Positions 33,901 through 47,166 are shown, numbered from the stretch's first letter. The stretch is 64,000 bases of DNA from Phaeotremella fagi (GCA_001599715.1 BCHU01000009.1:806001-870000); one strand, 5' to 3'. Translations and numbers: made by a program. The notes: generated by a model not told the origin, from the letters alone.

Positions 33901-36900
33901 ACCACCATCAGCAACCCCAGCATCACCAGCATCATGAGCGACGACTGGGGCAGTACCCTCATGAGCAACACCACCTTCATGAACAACAGCAGGAGTACTT
34001 TCAGGAACACCGGTAGGATCACCCATATCACCTTCAACGATTGGATCAACAGCTGGTGTATGAGGTTGATTACCAACATTAGCCAAAGAAGACGGTTCGA
34101 CAACATTATGTTTAGGATGATTGGTATCCCAAACCTGTTTAGGTTGTTTCTGTTTCTTAATCTTCCCGGATGGATCAGTGACGATACTACCTGGAGCACC
34201 ACCACCACCGCCGCTTTGGACTGTTGGATCACCAACAACACTTGCGTGATGAGTTGGATCAGCCAAAGCACTTCCGTTATGATTTGGATCAGCCAACGTG
34301 CCGCCTGTCTGAGGTACTGATTGACTATGACCTTCTTCATGAACACTGTTCGTTGTCTGACCGAGAGGAACGCTAGGTTGATCACCGTAGACCACACTTT
34401 CATGTGAATGATGACTGGAAGGTGGAAGTGGGACGTTGGCTGCGTTTGGATGATTTGGATCGGCAAAGGTATTGGGTCCTGCTGGATTCGAATGACCTGG
34501 ATCAGCAAAGCTGTTGGGTCCGGCTGCATTTGGATCACCGAGATTTTGGACATGACGGGTAGGTGGTAAACCGTTATAATGACGAGTAGTAGTGACTGTA
34601 TGATACGGTTGTCCACCATCTGGACGTTGGATTATCTAAACAATTTTCAGTAACTCATAACAAATAATCTTCAAAGAAAATCAACTCACCTCCTCAGTTT
34701 CCTCACGTATCAACTGACCTTGAGGTCTAGGATCGTTCGGTACGATTGGCGAAGCGTCTCTAGGAGATAATGATAGTGGCGGAGGAAGAGTGACAGGTTT
34801 ACCGGTTCTTGGATTGATTCTGGTTGAAACTGGAACAGGAGCAGCGGGGACTTCTTCGTCCACTTGATTTGGATCCGTGACGATATCTCTTTCGATTTCT
34901 TCCTCTTTCTCAATCTCTTTACGTTGACCATGACCATTTTTACCTTCTCTGATAACCTCTCTTTCCTTGATCGTAGTCTTCTCGCGGATGATATCCGAGT
35001 GACCATGTGCTGGTGTACCTTCGATAGCAGTTGTTGAAGCTCGATCATCAGCATCATGAAGTTGTTGATTACGAATTAATTCAGCAACTAAAATTGAATT
35101 AGTCCAAATTCCATATAAAATCAAATCTTACTCTTATTCTCCAAATTCGCTAATTTCCTATCCTGTTCCAAGTCCTTGATTGGGACAGAAGGTATTTCTC
35201 CATGAGAGGGTACATGTGGAGCACCATGAATACCATCAACGATCTTATCACCAGCCATAACGGTCCCATCAGGCAAAACTTTACCGGCAACGTGACTACC
35301 AGAAGGTGAAGGTGGTGGTGGTACCACATCTCGTTGAGAAGTGATAGGTGGAGGAGCAGCTCTGATACCATCAACGATTTCACCTGAGTCAAGTACAACT
35401 TGACCATCTGGCATTACATGACCGTGTACGTGATGTGGTTGAAGTTCTTGTCGTAATTTACCGATATCAGCTAATATACTTGCTAGTTCCCTTTGGTTCT
35501 CTTGTTTGGATCTTTCAATTTGATCACTGACTCCATGAAGATATCTACTCATTTCATTCTGTTGTTCACCTTGAGCAGCAGCCAGAGCTTGAGTGTTATC
35601 GAGAGCACGACGGAAACTATCTTGTCCAGGCTGATGTTGTTAGCAATGCATACATCATAGAAAACTCACCGTATCACCACTATCAGATGGTGCTGCGACG
35701 ATCGTTGGCGGTATAGCTGGTGTATCATGAGCACTAGCATGTGGAGTAGCAAGTAACTCCTCCGTAGCAGTTGGAGTTGGACTAGTTGATTCACTAGTGG
35801 TATTACCCATACCAGTATCTGGAGGCATAGTCATCGCAGGTCCACCGACACCGGTACCCATTCCAGAAACTGGAACTGGAACGTTACCATAACCACGAGC
35901 ACCTCTTGGTAAACCGTAATCACCAGACGTGGCAGGAACACCAGGTGGCGTGAAACCCGGTCGACGGAACATTGGATTGACGTTCTAGATGTCAATAATC
36001 GAATTTCTGTTTAGACTTACAGGTCCGATCGGTCCACCGAAACCAGCGAGACCTGGACGAAGACCAGGCATGAAGGGTCCCATTCCCTATGAAGAATCAG
36101 TTGATGGATCTGAAAATCACTGTGGAGTACTTACAGGGCCAGGCATACCCATTGGACCAGGGAACATTCCCATTCCCATCGGACCAGGAGGGAAACCACG
36201 ACGGAAACTACTCATCAGCCAAACATCAATGTAAAGTACTCACTAAGTCGTTGATATTGGATCTCTAACACCAGCAATACGAGGTAAAGAAGGTCTAGGG
36301 ATATCCATTCCAGGTCCAGGTGGCATAGGTGGCATCGGGAAAGGTGGTCTCATACCAGTCCAACCTTGAGATGGTAGTGGTTGATGCTGTTGACGTCTTT
36401 CCTGAGAATAGATTGGTGAAGGAAGATTAACTTGTTCAGGTGGTGGACCTCTATGTGTAGGTCTGTCAAGTTGTTCGGATTCTTCATACGGTTGTTCGTC
36501 TTCGTAGACCTGTGGTTCTTCTCGATACGGTATCGGAGCCTGATCAATAATCTCTTCTGGCGTCTCTGGTAAAGAAGGCTGAGGAGTTGGTTGTTTAGGT
36601 TCCTCATCATACCAATCATCCTCATATTGATCTTCAGGTGTGTAATCCTGTTGTGGTGGTGTTGGCTCATTCGAAACAGGTGGTTGACCAGGTCGTCGAA
36701 TGAAATGCGGTGGTATCTGTGAACGAGGTTCGATATATTCCTTGGGTGGATTTTCAGGTGGTAAAGTGTTGAAAGCGAATTCATCATCGAATTCAGGTGA
36801 AGGTAAATCACCGTCTAACAAAGAATCTGGAATTCCACTGAATCGTTTATTATCTTTTCGAAGATGAGATGAAGTATGACTATTCTGTGGTGTGACCGGT

Positions 36901-39900
36901 ACTTTATAACCTCCATCACTGTAGACACTGTTACCTTTATAAAACGAAGCGTCTCTGAAAGTCATTTCTGATGGTGATCGACTGTCGTCATCTGGATAAT
37001 AACGATGGGATTTAGGTTTACCCATTTCATCGGCGACTTCTGAATCACCACTTCGAATCAACAACCTCTTGAGTAAATCTTCGATCCTAGATAAACTCGG
37101 TCCTCTATCTGGTTCAATTTCGAATTCAAACTTGTGACGTCTAGAAGTTTCTTGTAGGATATCATCAGTTCTTCCGATGACTGTACCAAGTAATCGACGC
37201 ATGTCGTCGAATTGTTGTGCGATGGCATCCGGCATCGCTACTGGAGTCACTGGACGAGCTGTTGATGCTGATGAGGAAGAGCTATCGGAGGGTGATGGTG
37301 ATGGTGCTCTCGAATCATCTTTAGCTGGAACAGGTGGTGGTCGATCTTTAACTGGTTGTTCGTTGATTCTATCAACTTTCTTCTCTATCCGTTCAAGCGA
37401 AGATGTGATTTGAGTTGATAAACCCTGATGAGCCTGATCTTGACCATGGAGATAGTTCTGAAGTCAGCGTAGCAAGATTGAAAGTTGACTCACAAGCAAT
37501 CGATTAACGTCAACACTAGCCATCGCTGCTCTTTTAGGACCACTTTCTGAAGATGAAGTAGGAGCTGTGACCGAAGATGATCCAGATGGTTCTGAAGGTG
37601 GACCAGACGATCCGCCAATTGACGAAGGGAAAGAAGCGCTGGGCATAGGTGGGACTGGGACTCTCCTACCTCGACTACTCTTCGTGACAGTAGAATCAGC
37701 TGTTGAAACACTCGGAGGTGGTGGTGGATTCTCAGGTAAACGACTGAGTGGTGTGTGATAAGAACTATCATCAGCTTTCAATCATCATTCGACAACTTAC
37801 GACATAGAATCGTTGGGTGTACCAACAAAAGTTGAAGTAGAAGCTAGAGTTCTCCATTCTGGTGCAGTAGCGTAATCTGTAGTCTTTGCAGTATAATATG
37901 AACTTCTACCATCTGGGGCAGTGGCGTAAACACTTTGGACCACGGTATCTCTCTGACTCGAAAACATCCCACTATCCGCGGTAGTATACTTGGATCTTGA
38001 ATAGATACCCGAACGACGTTGTAAATCGACAGATGTAGGTGTTGGAGCCATACTGCCCAATGATGAACTTCGTTCGAGATCTGCGAGGATACCTTCATCA
38101 GGATCAGGTTCTGAGATATGAGTAGCAGTTTCCCAACCATCTTGAGATGATCTGGCTTGTTCTTGAATAGTCGATCTTAACGAGTTACTATGAGAGATAG
38201 GTGGTGGTGGAGCTGTACTATATGAAGATGATTTATCTGAACTGACAACAGTGACGATTGGTGATGGTGCAGTTTGATAACTACTCTTATCAACAGGTGG
38301 ATCTTGAAGTTGATATCTGATAGGTGTCGAATGACCATCGGAAGCTGTACCATACAAGGTATCTCTAGAAGGTGGAGGAGGTGGTGCTGAAGTATATGAA
38401 CCCGATTCATCACTGATCCCGGAATAACGACGTTCTTCAGCAGTCATAAACGGTGAACCAAGTCCTGAACCGGATGTGTAAACTGTATCAGGTCGAAGAG
38501 ACTCTTGTGCCGTCCATGCGTGAAGAGTCGAAGATTGTCTTTGACCGATTGTGGCATCACTCGAAACCGTATCTTTAGCCGTTGAATAAGCTGATTTCGG
38601 TCCTCTACCAGAACCAGTATATGTTTTTTCACTTTCTGAAGGTGTCGGACCTGATACCGTTAAGATTGGTCGTGCAGGGGTCACGAATGTGGTACCAATT
38701 GATTGGGACGATGAGGGCGTGTAAGGAGTTGTACCTTGAGCTGTATACATTGAAGTTCCAGCTTGGGCACTATGAAATGATTCGGGTGGTCGAGCAGTTG
38801 CATGAGATGATCGAGAACTTGGATCGACAGCTGTGTTATAACTAGAAGGTAGATGACCAGTACGATATTCGTCAGAAGTAACCGTTTCAGATGGATTGAA
38901 TGGATAGAAACTTGTCGAAGGTGAAGTTAAAGTTTCCATCGCACTGTCCAAAGAATGCATGGCAGTCATGAACGATTGACTGGGTTGACTGGACGGTATA
39001 GTTTGTAATTCACCGAGAGCTCTAGCGGTCAAAGGTTGTGGACCTGGAGTATACAATGGTGGAGATAAAATGGGTGGAAGTCTACCACCTGCAAAAGTGA
39101 AATCCCTGGATAAAGGTCTTGATCGAGCTGCTTCAACCGTTAAAGGAATCTCAGCAAGATCATCTCCTGGATCGAGATTATCAGTAAGATCAGCTTCACT
39201 AGCGACTCTTCTTAAACTCCTTGCACGTTCCAAACCACCGGCAGCAAGTCTTCTTGAACCTCTTTGAACGATTGGTGCCCATTGACCACCGGATGTTTCG
39301 ATTACCGCATCATCAGTGGTGAAGATTGGTCGAGGTGTTGGTGGGAGTGAATTGTCGTCGCCACGATCGAAATGGGTGGTAGCTGAACCTCCAGCTTCTG
39401 ATGAATAGGTAGATAGAGGTCTATTGGTTCTTGTTGAACTCGGTCTAGGTGCTGCTCGAGCTCTTTCAAGAGCTGACCAGATGGCACTGACCCATCGGAC
39501 TATTGTCAGTTCTAACACAACTACTAGACCTACCTCTATCACGAGCACTATCACAACCAAGACGTTCAGTACCATCGTCGTACACCTATACTCGAGTAAG
39601 GGGAAGTCTTAAATTGTGAAAAAGAGACATACCAATTTGAACGGATACAAATTCTCCGCAAGAGCACCTTGACGTCTAGCAGCAACAGCGCCAATATCAT
39701 CCCCAGCCATAGGGTTGTTAGGACTATAAGTAGATGCCACCTCTACTCGTAACTGATCAGTATCAAATCTAATCAAGATCATGTACGAACCTTCACAAAA
39801 CTCTAAATCAAGAGTGACCATAGCTTGACCACCTTCATCAGTTCTCCATGACAACTGCAGTCCCTCTGCGAAAAGTCTTGCATCGACTTGAACCCAAACG

Positions 39901-41744
39901 TAATTGGGTGAAACGGATTGATCATGTACGTTCAGATAATACATTGATCCTGTGCGAAGTGGCTAAAGGGTATTATTAAGATTTCCAACTCTCTGAACTC
40001 ACCTCCCCGGTTAGTAATTTTGGACTTGAGGAAGCACGATCACTGACATCTCCTGAATGTGTTGATTCCTCATGGAACTCTTCTTGATTTAGGCTAGTAT
40101 CCGTGATTTGGGGTTTATTCGGTTCAATACCAATACTTTGTTCGTGTGTAGTACCAGAATTGTCTTTTGACCAAGCTGCCAAATCGGGAGTGACAGCCGT
40201 TTGTTGAGATTGACCAGTATAACCAGTATCCTCGACGATTTCAGCTTTAACATCATCCTTACCCTTCTTCCTACGTCTGATACTAACGTTCCAACCCTTT
40301 CTTTCACCCAGTCTGGGACCACCTTCAAGACCTCTTCCAGGGGATCCTACAACTCGTTGAGAAGGTGAACCAGATCTAGCTCTCCATGATGCAATCATGG
40401 TTCTGACGTTGGATAATGGAGATGAAGGTTTTGGTGGAGGTGTTGGAGATGGTGTTTCACTTGGGGGATTGAATGTTAATGAAGAAAAGGGTGGTCGGTA
40501 AGATGAGAATGGTAGCTTGGACGAATGATAGGTAGTATCGACTGGTTGGTTGATGTTCGCTGATGAAGCTGTTTCTTGTGATGATCTGAAAATAGGTTGA
40601 GGTGGTGGATCGAAACGATGAGTTCCACTTCGACTACTTGAACGACCTTCGAACATTTTAATCAAATCGCTAGCTTTTTTAGGTGAAGCGTTGGGTTCAG
40701 GTGCTCTGGGACCTTTCACTGGACTAGGTGGAAGAGGAAATCTATTGGCGATACTTGTGGTCGATAAATCCGAAGATGTATCACGACCATGAGAACCTGT
40801 TTTACCAATTTCCCTTCCTCTTGCCTTAGATTCTGGAGGGGAAGGTTCCGTTAATAAAGATTCTGTACTTGATGGTTCGGTTCTCTCGCTGACAGCTTCA
40901 AGACGATGAAACGGCGTGGACATATCTTCGCTTCGAGCAGAGGCGCGTCTTGAATGAGAGAATATTGGGTTAAAGCTTTCCTGAGGGGTTGGAGATGTAG
41001 TTGAACCAACTGTTGTAGATGGAGGTAAGGTAAATCTATTTGGATTGGCGAGATCATCAAGAGTCGAGAAGACTGCGTCAAATGCTGCTGACATCGATTG
41101 ACCAGTTGGTTGTTGATGGAGAGATTGATTGGATGGAGTACGTGATAGTGATACATCACTATGATCACTACTCGATGACGGTGAGGGCATGGTAGGTTGC
41201 GAAAGACCTTATTCATTAGCGCACGCTTTGATCACAGCTTACCAGTTCTTTCCCTTGGACCACTTGGGAATCTTCCAAATCCAGTTTCCCTAGTCTCCTG
41301 ATGAGTATCACCAAAAAGATTAAGTCGATCAGGAGGTAAAAGTGGACTGAGAGATCTGTGAGACGAAGATTTTGATGGAGATGAATGATCAGCGTGATAA
41401 CCAGAAAGATCAGGTCGTTGAGGTGACGGAGAAGTGGTTCTGATTTCTGGAATCAATTCTTGTCGAGATGTTCGAAATGGTGTACGCGACGGTGTTGTAG
41501 TATGAGCAGTTAGATAATCTTCAACTTCTTTCTCTTCGTTATCGTTATCGAAAGAAAGGGGTCTTGTTGAAGGAGTCCAACCTGGGAAACCTTTGGATTT
41601 GGTTGTTGTTGAAGTTGATGAAGATGATGGTGAGGAGGGTAGAGGGATGTTTTCAGCCACGTTTGTTAGACGTTCCACGACTGGATGAGTCGCGCTTGGT
41701 GCACGCCATTTACGAGGTGCAGGTGATAACGGTGGTGAAGACAT
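30994..41744 (-). CDS. Giant PH-domain and coiled-coil scaffold protein (about 3,200 residues)
   Basis: One minus-strand gene of about 25 exons. The early exons are 41243-41744, 40003-41207, 39633-39962, 39534-39585 and 37801-39499, joined in phase by introns of 34-47 nt. The first 570 residues are Ser/Pro-rich. Then a pleckstrin-homology-like domain (about residues 575-715) begins YYLNVHDQSVSPNYVWVQV and ends with the typical Trp helix DRVRWVSAIWSALERAR. A very long disordered middle has Tyr/Ser repeats (YSTA, YTAP), Pro/Gly runs and Asp-Pro-Asn-His repeats, plus repeated LPDG-IVDGI motifs. The last fifth is a Lys/Glu/Ala coiled coil (RIEKAKADKVKLLEDRH and following exons), then a Pro-rich tail. 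A final short exon (GARPLPQV) ending at 30994 is likely; without it the frame stops at 31059. It probably anchors at membranes through phosphoinositides; the role is unknown. Confidence 0.75.
33459..33640 (-). repeat. Pro-Ala/Gln-Pro coding repeats in the scaffold gene
   Basis: Repeated CCAGCTCAG/CCGGTTCAT-type units encode QPAQPAQPVHPVHPVQ-like runs and two direct repeats of DPTQPGGQM/DPAQP. A GGT-codon run encoding eight glycines lies just upstream (33670-33695). It is all in frame. Confidence 0.7.
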
Positions 41745-42602
41745 TGTTGGTTAGGATATCATTTGAGTTGAAGTGGGTGATGGTAGAAGTCAGAAGGTAT
41801 GGAATGATGAGAGAAACAAGACGACGGATGGATGAATGTTTATATGGTGTCTTTGTTGATGTTGATGTTGTTTATCTCAGCACACACCATGTCACTCCTC
41901 AAAGGATAGAGACAGATACTTAGTAGAATATCATTCAACTTGACTAAACGCGTTGTTCTTGACTACCAATTTGATGGGTACTTCGTTTTTCATTCTCTTG
42001 TCTAGAGTTGGTCGATTATCAGTAGTAGCAAGAGCTAGATGAGTAGGTTATCCATACATCTCACACAATTCTAGATGTCGTCTTAGTCCAGCCTGAAGAC
42101 ATAAGAGGTTAATAACTTGATCAACATGGGTTACTCGAGTACGTTACGATCAGTCACGCTTCTTTGATTGATGTTGTTTCAGCTTAGCTGGACTTGATGA
42201 TTCCTTTCCCTCTCCTTTCCTTTCCTCACTTAACCTTCCCTTACCCTCTTTTTCTTACTTAATTACATCTGAATAGAAGATCGACAATTGGTTAGGCATA
42301 CAGATTACAGGTAAAGAAGTATAAAAGTTCAGCTTCAGAGAGATGCAGAGAGAGATGTGAAGGAACAGCAACTAAACAGCCAAACGATGCATTACGTAAG
42401 CATACGTCGACTCTAATCCACGTGGCTCTCGATGTTGTTGTTGATCATGAAAATCAAAATAAATCAATCTCGTCTCTCGTCCATTTCACAAGAATTCATC
42501 CATCCTCAATCAAATCAATCATCTTGCATCTTGCATCAAAGACTAACATAAACATTCATTTCACCCCCTAAACCTCACATCCAAATCACCAGACCAAAGT
42601 GA
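41745..42602. promoter_or_regulatory. Divergent promoter region, 0.86 kb
   Basis: Lies between the scaffold gene (minus) and the RAD51AP1-like gene (plus). It has CT-rich tracts around 42200-42260 (CCTTTCCCTCTCC-type) and CAA/TCA-rich leader sequence from 42470 on. No gene is supported. Confidence 0.45.
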
Positions 42603-44878
42603 ATGTCAAGGTAAGTGAAAAAATCATCACCTTGCCACCCGGCTAATAAAAAAAAACAATCGTAGAAGACGCGAAGAGAAAGAGTTAGCTCTGGCTTTAA
42701 ATCTCAGTCGTTCGACTCAAGATATCATCCTCATTCATCCGTCCTCCACTTCATTCATGACTCATACACCAACTCAAGATTCTAGAGAATTAGAATTACA
42801 TCCGTTCGTTTTACCTGATACCGTCAACCCTCGTCTTGTTATGGCACCTCCGATGCCTGAAAAGGAATTATCAAGTGGGAGTTCTAATCTGAATTCTCAT
42901 TCTAATCCTAGTTCCAATTCTAGTAGGAGTTAGTTCTCGAAGCAGTTTTTAAGAAGTGTATTACTAACGAATTGTTTAGATGATCCAATCAATTCTTTTA
43001 CTACATCAACTATCCCTAACTCAGCTATGATACGGAGTAAATTCAATACACCAAAACTCCCGAATTCAAATTCAAACTCTTCACCTATTCTACCATATCC
43101 TACCGTCCAATCAACCGAGATATCACATTCTTCAGGTATTTCCAAACCCCTCTTCACACCTACAGAGGTGTCTATACCAAACGAAGCCCAAAATCTACAA
43201 GTACCAAGTCCAGTTAAAACTTATTCGACCATCAATAAATCACCTGTCAAACGTACACCCCCTCGATCATCGGTTGTTCAAGAAAAACTCTTTCTTTCAC
43301 CTGATTCAGATGCGGAAATTGATCATGGTATGACTAAAGATTTACCATCACTGTCAAATGATGAAGATTCATTGGAATCAATCGGAACCATCATCAAAAA
43401 CGTTGAGAAAAATTCAAGTAAATCATCGATCGAAGTCGTGATCAGTAGTTCAAAACCTTCGAAAAATGAATCGCCAATCCAAAAACCCCGGCATGAAGAG
43501 AGGAAAAGAAAAGCATCACCTGATCCTTTAGATTCCTTATCTCGTAAAAACGTTTCACCAAGTAGTAGAACGATACCTATCAAACCTACCGCCTCATCGT
43601 CCAAAATCCCCTCAAAAGAAATACGTCAACTCATTCCATCATCGAAAGAAATCGTTCAACCTAACAAGGAACCCATCAAAAAGAACAGCTCTGTCAAGGA
43701 ACCACGTAAATCTGCCCGACAAGCTAAAGCAGAGGAAGAAAAGATGGAAAGGGAAAGAATCGAAGCTGAAGCTAAAGCTGAGAGACGACGTAAAAGAATG
43801 TTGGAGAAGGAAGCTGCTGCTAGATTAGCTGAAAATGACGGTGGTGGTGGTGGTGGTCAAATGATACCTAGTGGAAGTTCAAGTTCAAGAGGTTCTTCGA
43901 AATCGGTTACCCCTGCACCACAGAAGAATGATAGGAAATCAATTGATATAGTAAAACCTCAACGAAAGAGGGATTCAACGAATTCTTTGACACCTGCACC
44001 TCCACCTGTTTCATTAAAGGTCGATGATAGCAGTAAATTCAACAGTTCTGATGATGTTATCGTACTCGATGAAAGTCATGTGTCATCGGTTAAGGAGAAG
44101 ATGGTCAAACAGATTAAAAAGGGTAAAAGGGGAGTTAAGATCATTGTGGACGAGGATGAAGAGGAGGAGGAGGTCGAGGAGATAGAAAAGGGAGAGACAG
44201 TCATGGAGAAAGAAGATATCATCGAGGTTTCGACTGGAGGGGATACAGTCCAAAACAAAGAACGATCGGAAACACCGATGGAGATTGAGACGAAAGAATC
44301 AGAACCGGAAGCATCGATGACGGAGGAACAAGAAATCGAAGAAACTATTGTCGTGAGTCTGGACATTTATCGTCAAAAATGATCATTTGCTGAACGAGAA
44401 TGTCTTGTTTCCAGAAACAGACGGAAACTCCTACACTCCCAATACGTAAACCTTTCCGAGCACTCACTCCATTGATCAATCTCCCTTCAACCAACAATTC
44501 ACCAGGATTATTCAAGATCCCAACAACGACAACGACAACCAGTAAAACCAACACCAAATTGAAACAATATAATTGGAAAGCTCGTCAGTTTTTCTTTCAA
44601 TTCCATCCATTTATATAGGAACAGAGAAACTGACACAAAGTACAGCTCGTGATGATTTGAACAACGTTCTATCAAAGTTTCCAGGTATAAAACCAACTGG
44701 TATGTCGAGACGACTGAAGATCGCCCCGTTACATAAGACTATTGGGGTTCCTGCGAAGGTTTTACCACCTGCCCCTGTTAAGGTTAAGAAGAAGAAGAAC
44801 GATGAGGACGATGAGGATAGTGATCAGGAGAATAGAGTTGTTGAGAGGAGTATGGAATGGTATATGATGGAAGATTAG
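42603..44878 (+). CDS. Probable RAD51AP1-like homologous-recombination factor
   Basis: Five exons: 42603-42610 (only 8 nt, ATGTCAAG), 42666-42928 (donor could also be at 42923), 42980-44352, 44415-44583, 44646-44878. The N-terminus has REEKELALALNLSRS, which fits both a ubiquitin-interacting-motif pattern and the DLEVALALS box of animal RAD51AP1. The C-terminus has NWKAPRDDL followed by KPTGMSRRLKIAPLHKTI, matching the family's GLSRxxRVKPLHP RAD51-interacting motif. Between them is a charged disordered region: Lys/Arg-rich helix 43690-43840 and an acidic run 44145-44200. RAD51AP1 stimulates RAD51 D-loop formation. The paired motifs at both ends make the call; the rest is low complexity, so it remains an inference. 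Confidence 0.6.
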
Positions 44879-45032
44879 TTTTTGGTATTTGCGAAGTTGG
44901 TAGCTTGTGTTTTGAAATATGCATTGTATCATTGATTTACATGTTTTTGTTACACCTTTAACCCAAAGACTAGAATACAAAGATCTACGTGGCCAGCTCA
45001 AGATTGGACCTTCTAAATGAGATAGATGGTTT

Positions 45033-46809
45033 TCACTCTATTTGTGACATTGCAGATTGAGCTAACGTCAATTCCAAAGCGCCTTTCAATTTAAACAGTT
45101 GATTCTGGAAATTCAATTCTCTCTCTATCCTCGATTGAAGTTTGTTAAGTAGATTATCGATGATAGGTGATTGACCAAGTATCGGTGTATAGATATCTGT
45201 CTGGAAGTCAGATAACGAATACAATATGGATTGACGACCTACCAATGATCAGTCCACACACTTCAGTTGCCATTTCACCGAATCTTGGATCAATGACGTG
45301 TTTCGATAGGAAGGTGATGATAGGTTCTAGAGTTACGTCGTCTCGACCTTGTAAAGCTATTCTCAGTGCGTCACGATGTATCAATTCCTGAATAAGGGCG
45401 AACGTGGTAGTCGGTCGAACAGTCTGTTATCGTATTTAACACAAATAACAAAAAAAAAAGAGAAATCACCGTGCTCACCTTCTTCAATCCAGCATCCAAA
45501 GCCGCAGAATATTTAAATTTCTTCAAAGCCTTATCAAACTCTTTCAACCGTACCGTCCTCTTACTCTCCACTCTGAATTCATCAGTCGGTCCAACCACAG
45601 GCGGTAAATCGTTTTTCTTAGGTTTCGTATACCCGTTCCCAAAGATTTTTTCCATGTCGGCGAAATATTCATACGTCCCACTGTTGATTAGGTTTTTTTT
45701 GGTATCTTGATTAAGGGTTTCTGATTGTTTGGGATCTCGACGTCGGACACTTAGGGTACCGTCTAACATCCCTGCTGCAATGTGTGTATCATCGGGCTAA
45801 ATTGACGTTTAACGAAAATGATCTGGTTGTGGGTGTTCCAAGAAAGAGATGACTTACTGACACTGCTAAACTCATCACTGGAGCTGGATATCTCATCGTA
45901 TGAACCACCTTCCATTCTTCAACATCATAAACTTTAACCATCATATCCAAACCACCCGTCAAAACTCTTCCAAACCCTCCATCAAACGTAACACACGTAA
46001 CAGTCTTTGTATGATTACTAACGGCCCGTAAACATTTCCCGCTCATACTCAAATCCCAAACTCGTAATATAGGTCCACCAACAGATAATCCCACTCCACC
46101 CGTAGGGAAAATTAAGATATCCTCAATAGGTGATCCACCGTGTTTCATTTTTATCGCCGGTGTGGATTCGGAAAGTCTCGTATCGTGAAGTTGGAATGTT
46201 GAGTCGTAACCGGCTGTGAAAAGGAGATTTGGATTTGTTGGATGGAATTTAGCTGATCGGACGTAATCTTCATGTGAGGTTATGGTGTTTAAACAGGTTT
46301 GAGTGGAGAGATCCCATAGTTTGACAGTTTTGTCATCGGAAGCTGAGACTATTTGGGGTAGATGAGGTGAAAATTCTGTTACATGAACGGGTCTAAAAGT
46401 ATCAGCAACAAGATCATGTTAATTTGATAAATAGGATTCACTGATTATGTCCCGTCATAGTTCTCAAAACAGCTCTCGACCCAACATCGAAAACCTGAAC
46501 CAAACCATCCTCACCGCCCGCAACGATCAATTTCCCGTCCTTCCTGAAATTACCACTTAAAGCCGTATCCTTGAACCTCGAAATTGTTTTGACAACTTTA
46601 CCAGTTTTAGGAGCGTAGATCAGGACTCTTGAGGAGGAGGTTACGGCGAATCTGTGGGGTTTGGTTTGACTGAAATTGATGTGGGTTATGGGGGAGGGAT
46701 GTTTGATGAAGAGGGGATGTTTGAATTGGTGGAAATGACGGGAATGGGGGGAGAGGGTTGAGGTTGTTCGTGGTGCTGTTGGGAGGGAGGGGAGGGGGAG
46801 GAAGTCCAT
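45033..46809 (-). CDS. UTP15: U3 snoRNP protein UTP15
   Basis: Five exons (downwards): 46442-46809, 45858-46392, 45479-45796, 45243-45423, 45033-45196; 521 residues. It starts MDFLPLPSLPTAPRTTS. WD40 repeats fill residues 35-290 (for example VVKTISRFKDTALSGNFRKD, SASDDKTVKLWDLSTQTC, LTGGLDMMVKVYDV), then the segment GTYEYFADMEKIFGNGYTKP. A C-terminal UTP15_C domain (LKEFDKALKKFKYSAALDAGL to the end) binds other t-UTP subunits. UTP15 is part of the UTP-A complex that loads on nascent pre-rRNA and is needed for 18S rRNA processing in the nucleolus. Convergent with the preceding gene. Confidence 0.94.
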
Positions 46810-47166
46810 GATGGTGGTGGTGTTGGATGAATCTGAATAACCTTGTAAATCTCAAAATCCGCTGTAATCCAAAATAAAATCAAATTAATTAAATGAAATA
46901 AATTCAAAAGATACTACCGGTGTAGCTTAAGTACGCCCCCCTTTTAAGATCCTTCGTAATAAAAAAGTCTATCACGCAAGAAAGTTGAGCACTATTTATT
47001 GTGTTGTATTCCGATTAATCGCTCATTTCAGATACAGATTACATTACCATCTCGACTCGACTTTTATTTCTTGCTTTCAATTCATGTATATAGTTGTTCT
47101 TCAATACTGATACATCTTCTTCACATCTTAATCCCCAATTAAAACGAAATCTTTATTAGATAAACA
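46810..47166. promoter_or_regulatory. Divergent promoter of UTP15 and SER3
   Basis: 357 bases between the two ATGs. It includes a C-run followed by a T-run (GCCCCCCTTTT, near 46936), which contains a CCCCT stress-element-like word, and CT-rich leader sequence towards SER3. Confidence 0.4.

Noticed and set aside
32382..34619. 745-residue continuous frame on the minus strand
   Set aside because: Its first 280 or so residues (34619-33780) are the wrong frame of the scaffold gene. The real frame there is offset and joined by an intron at about 33745-33780.
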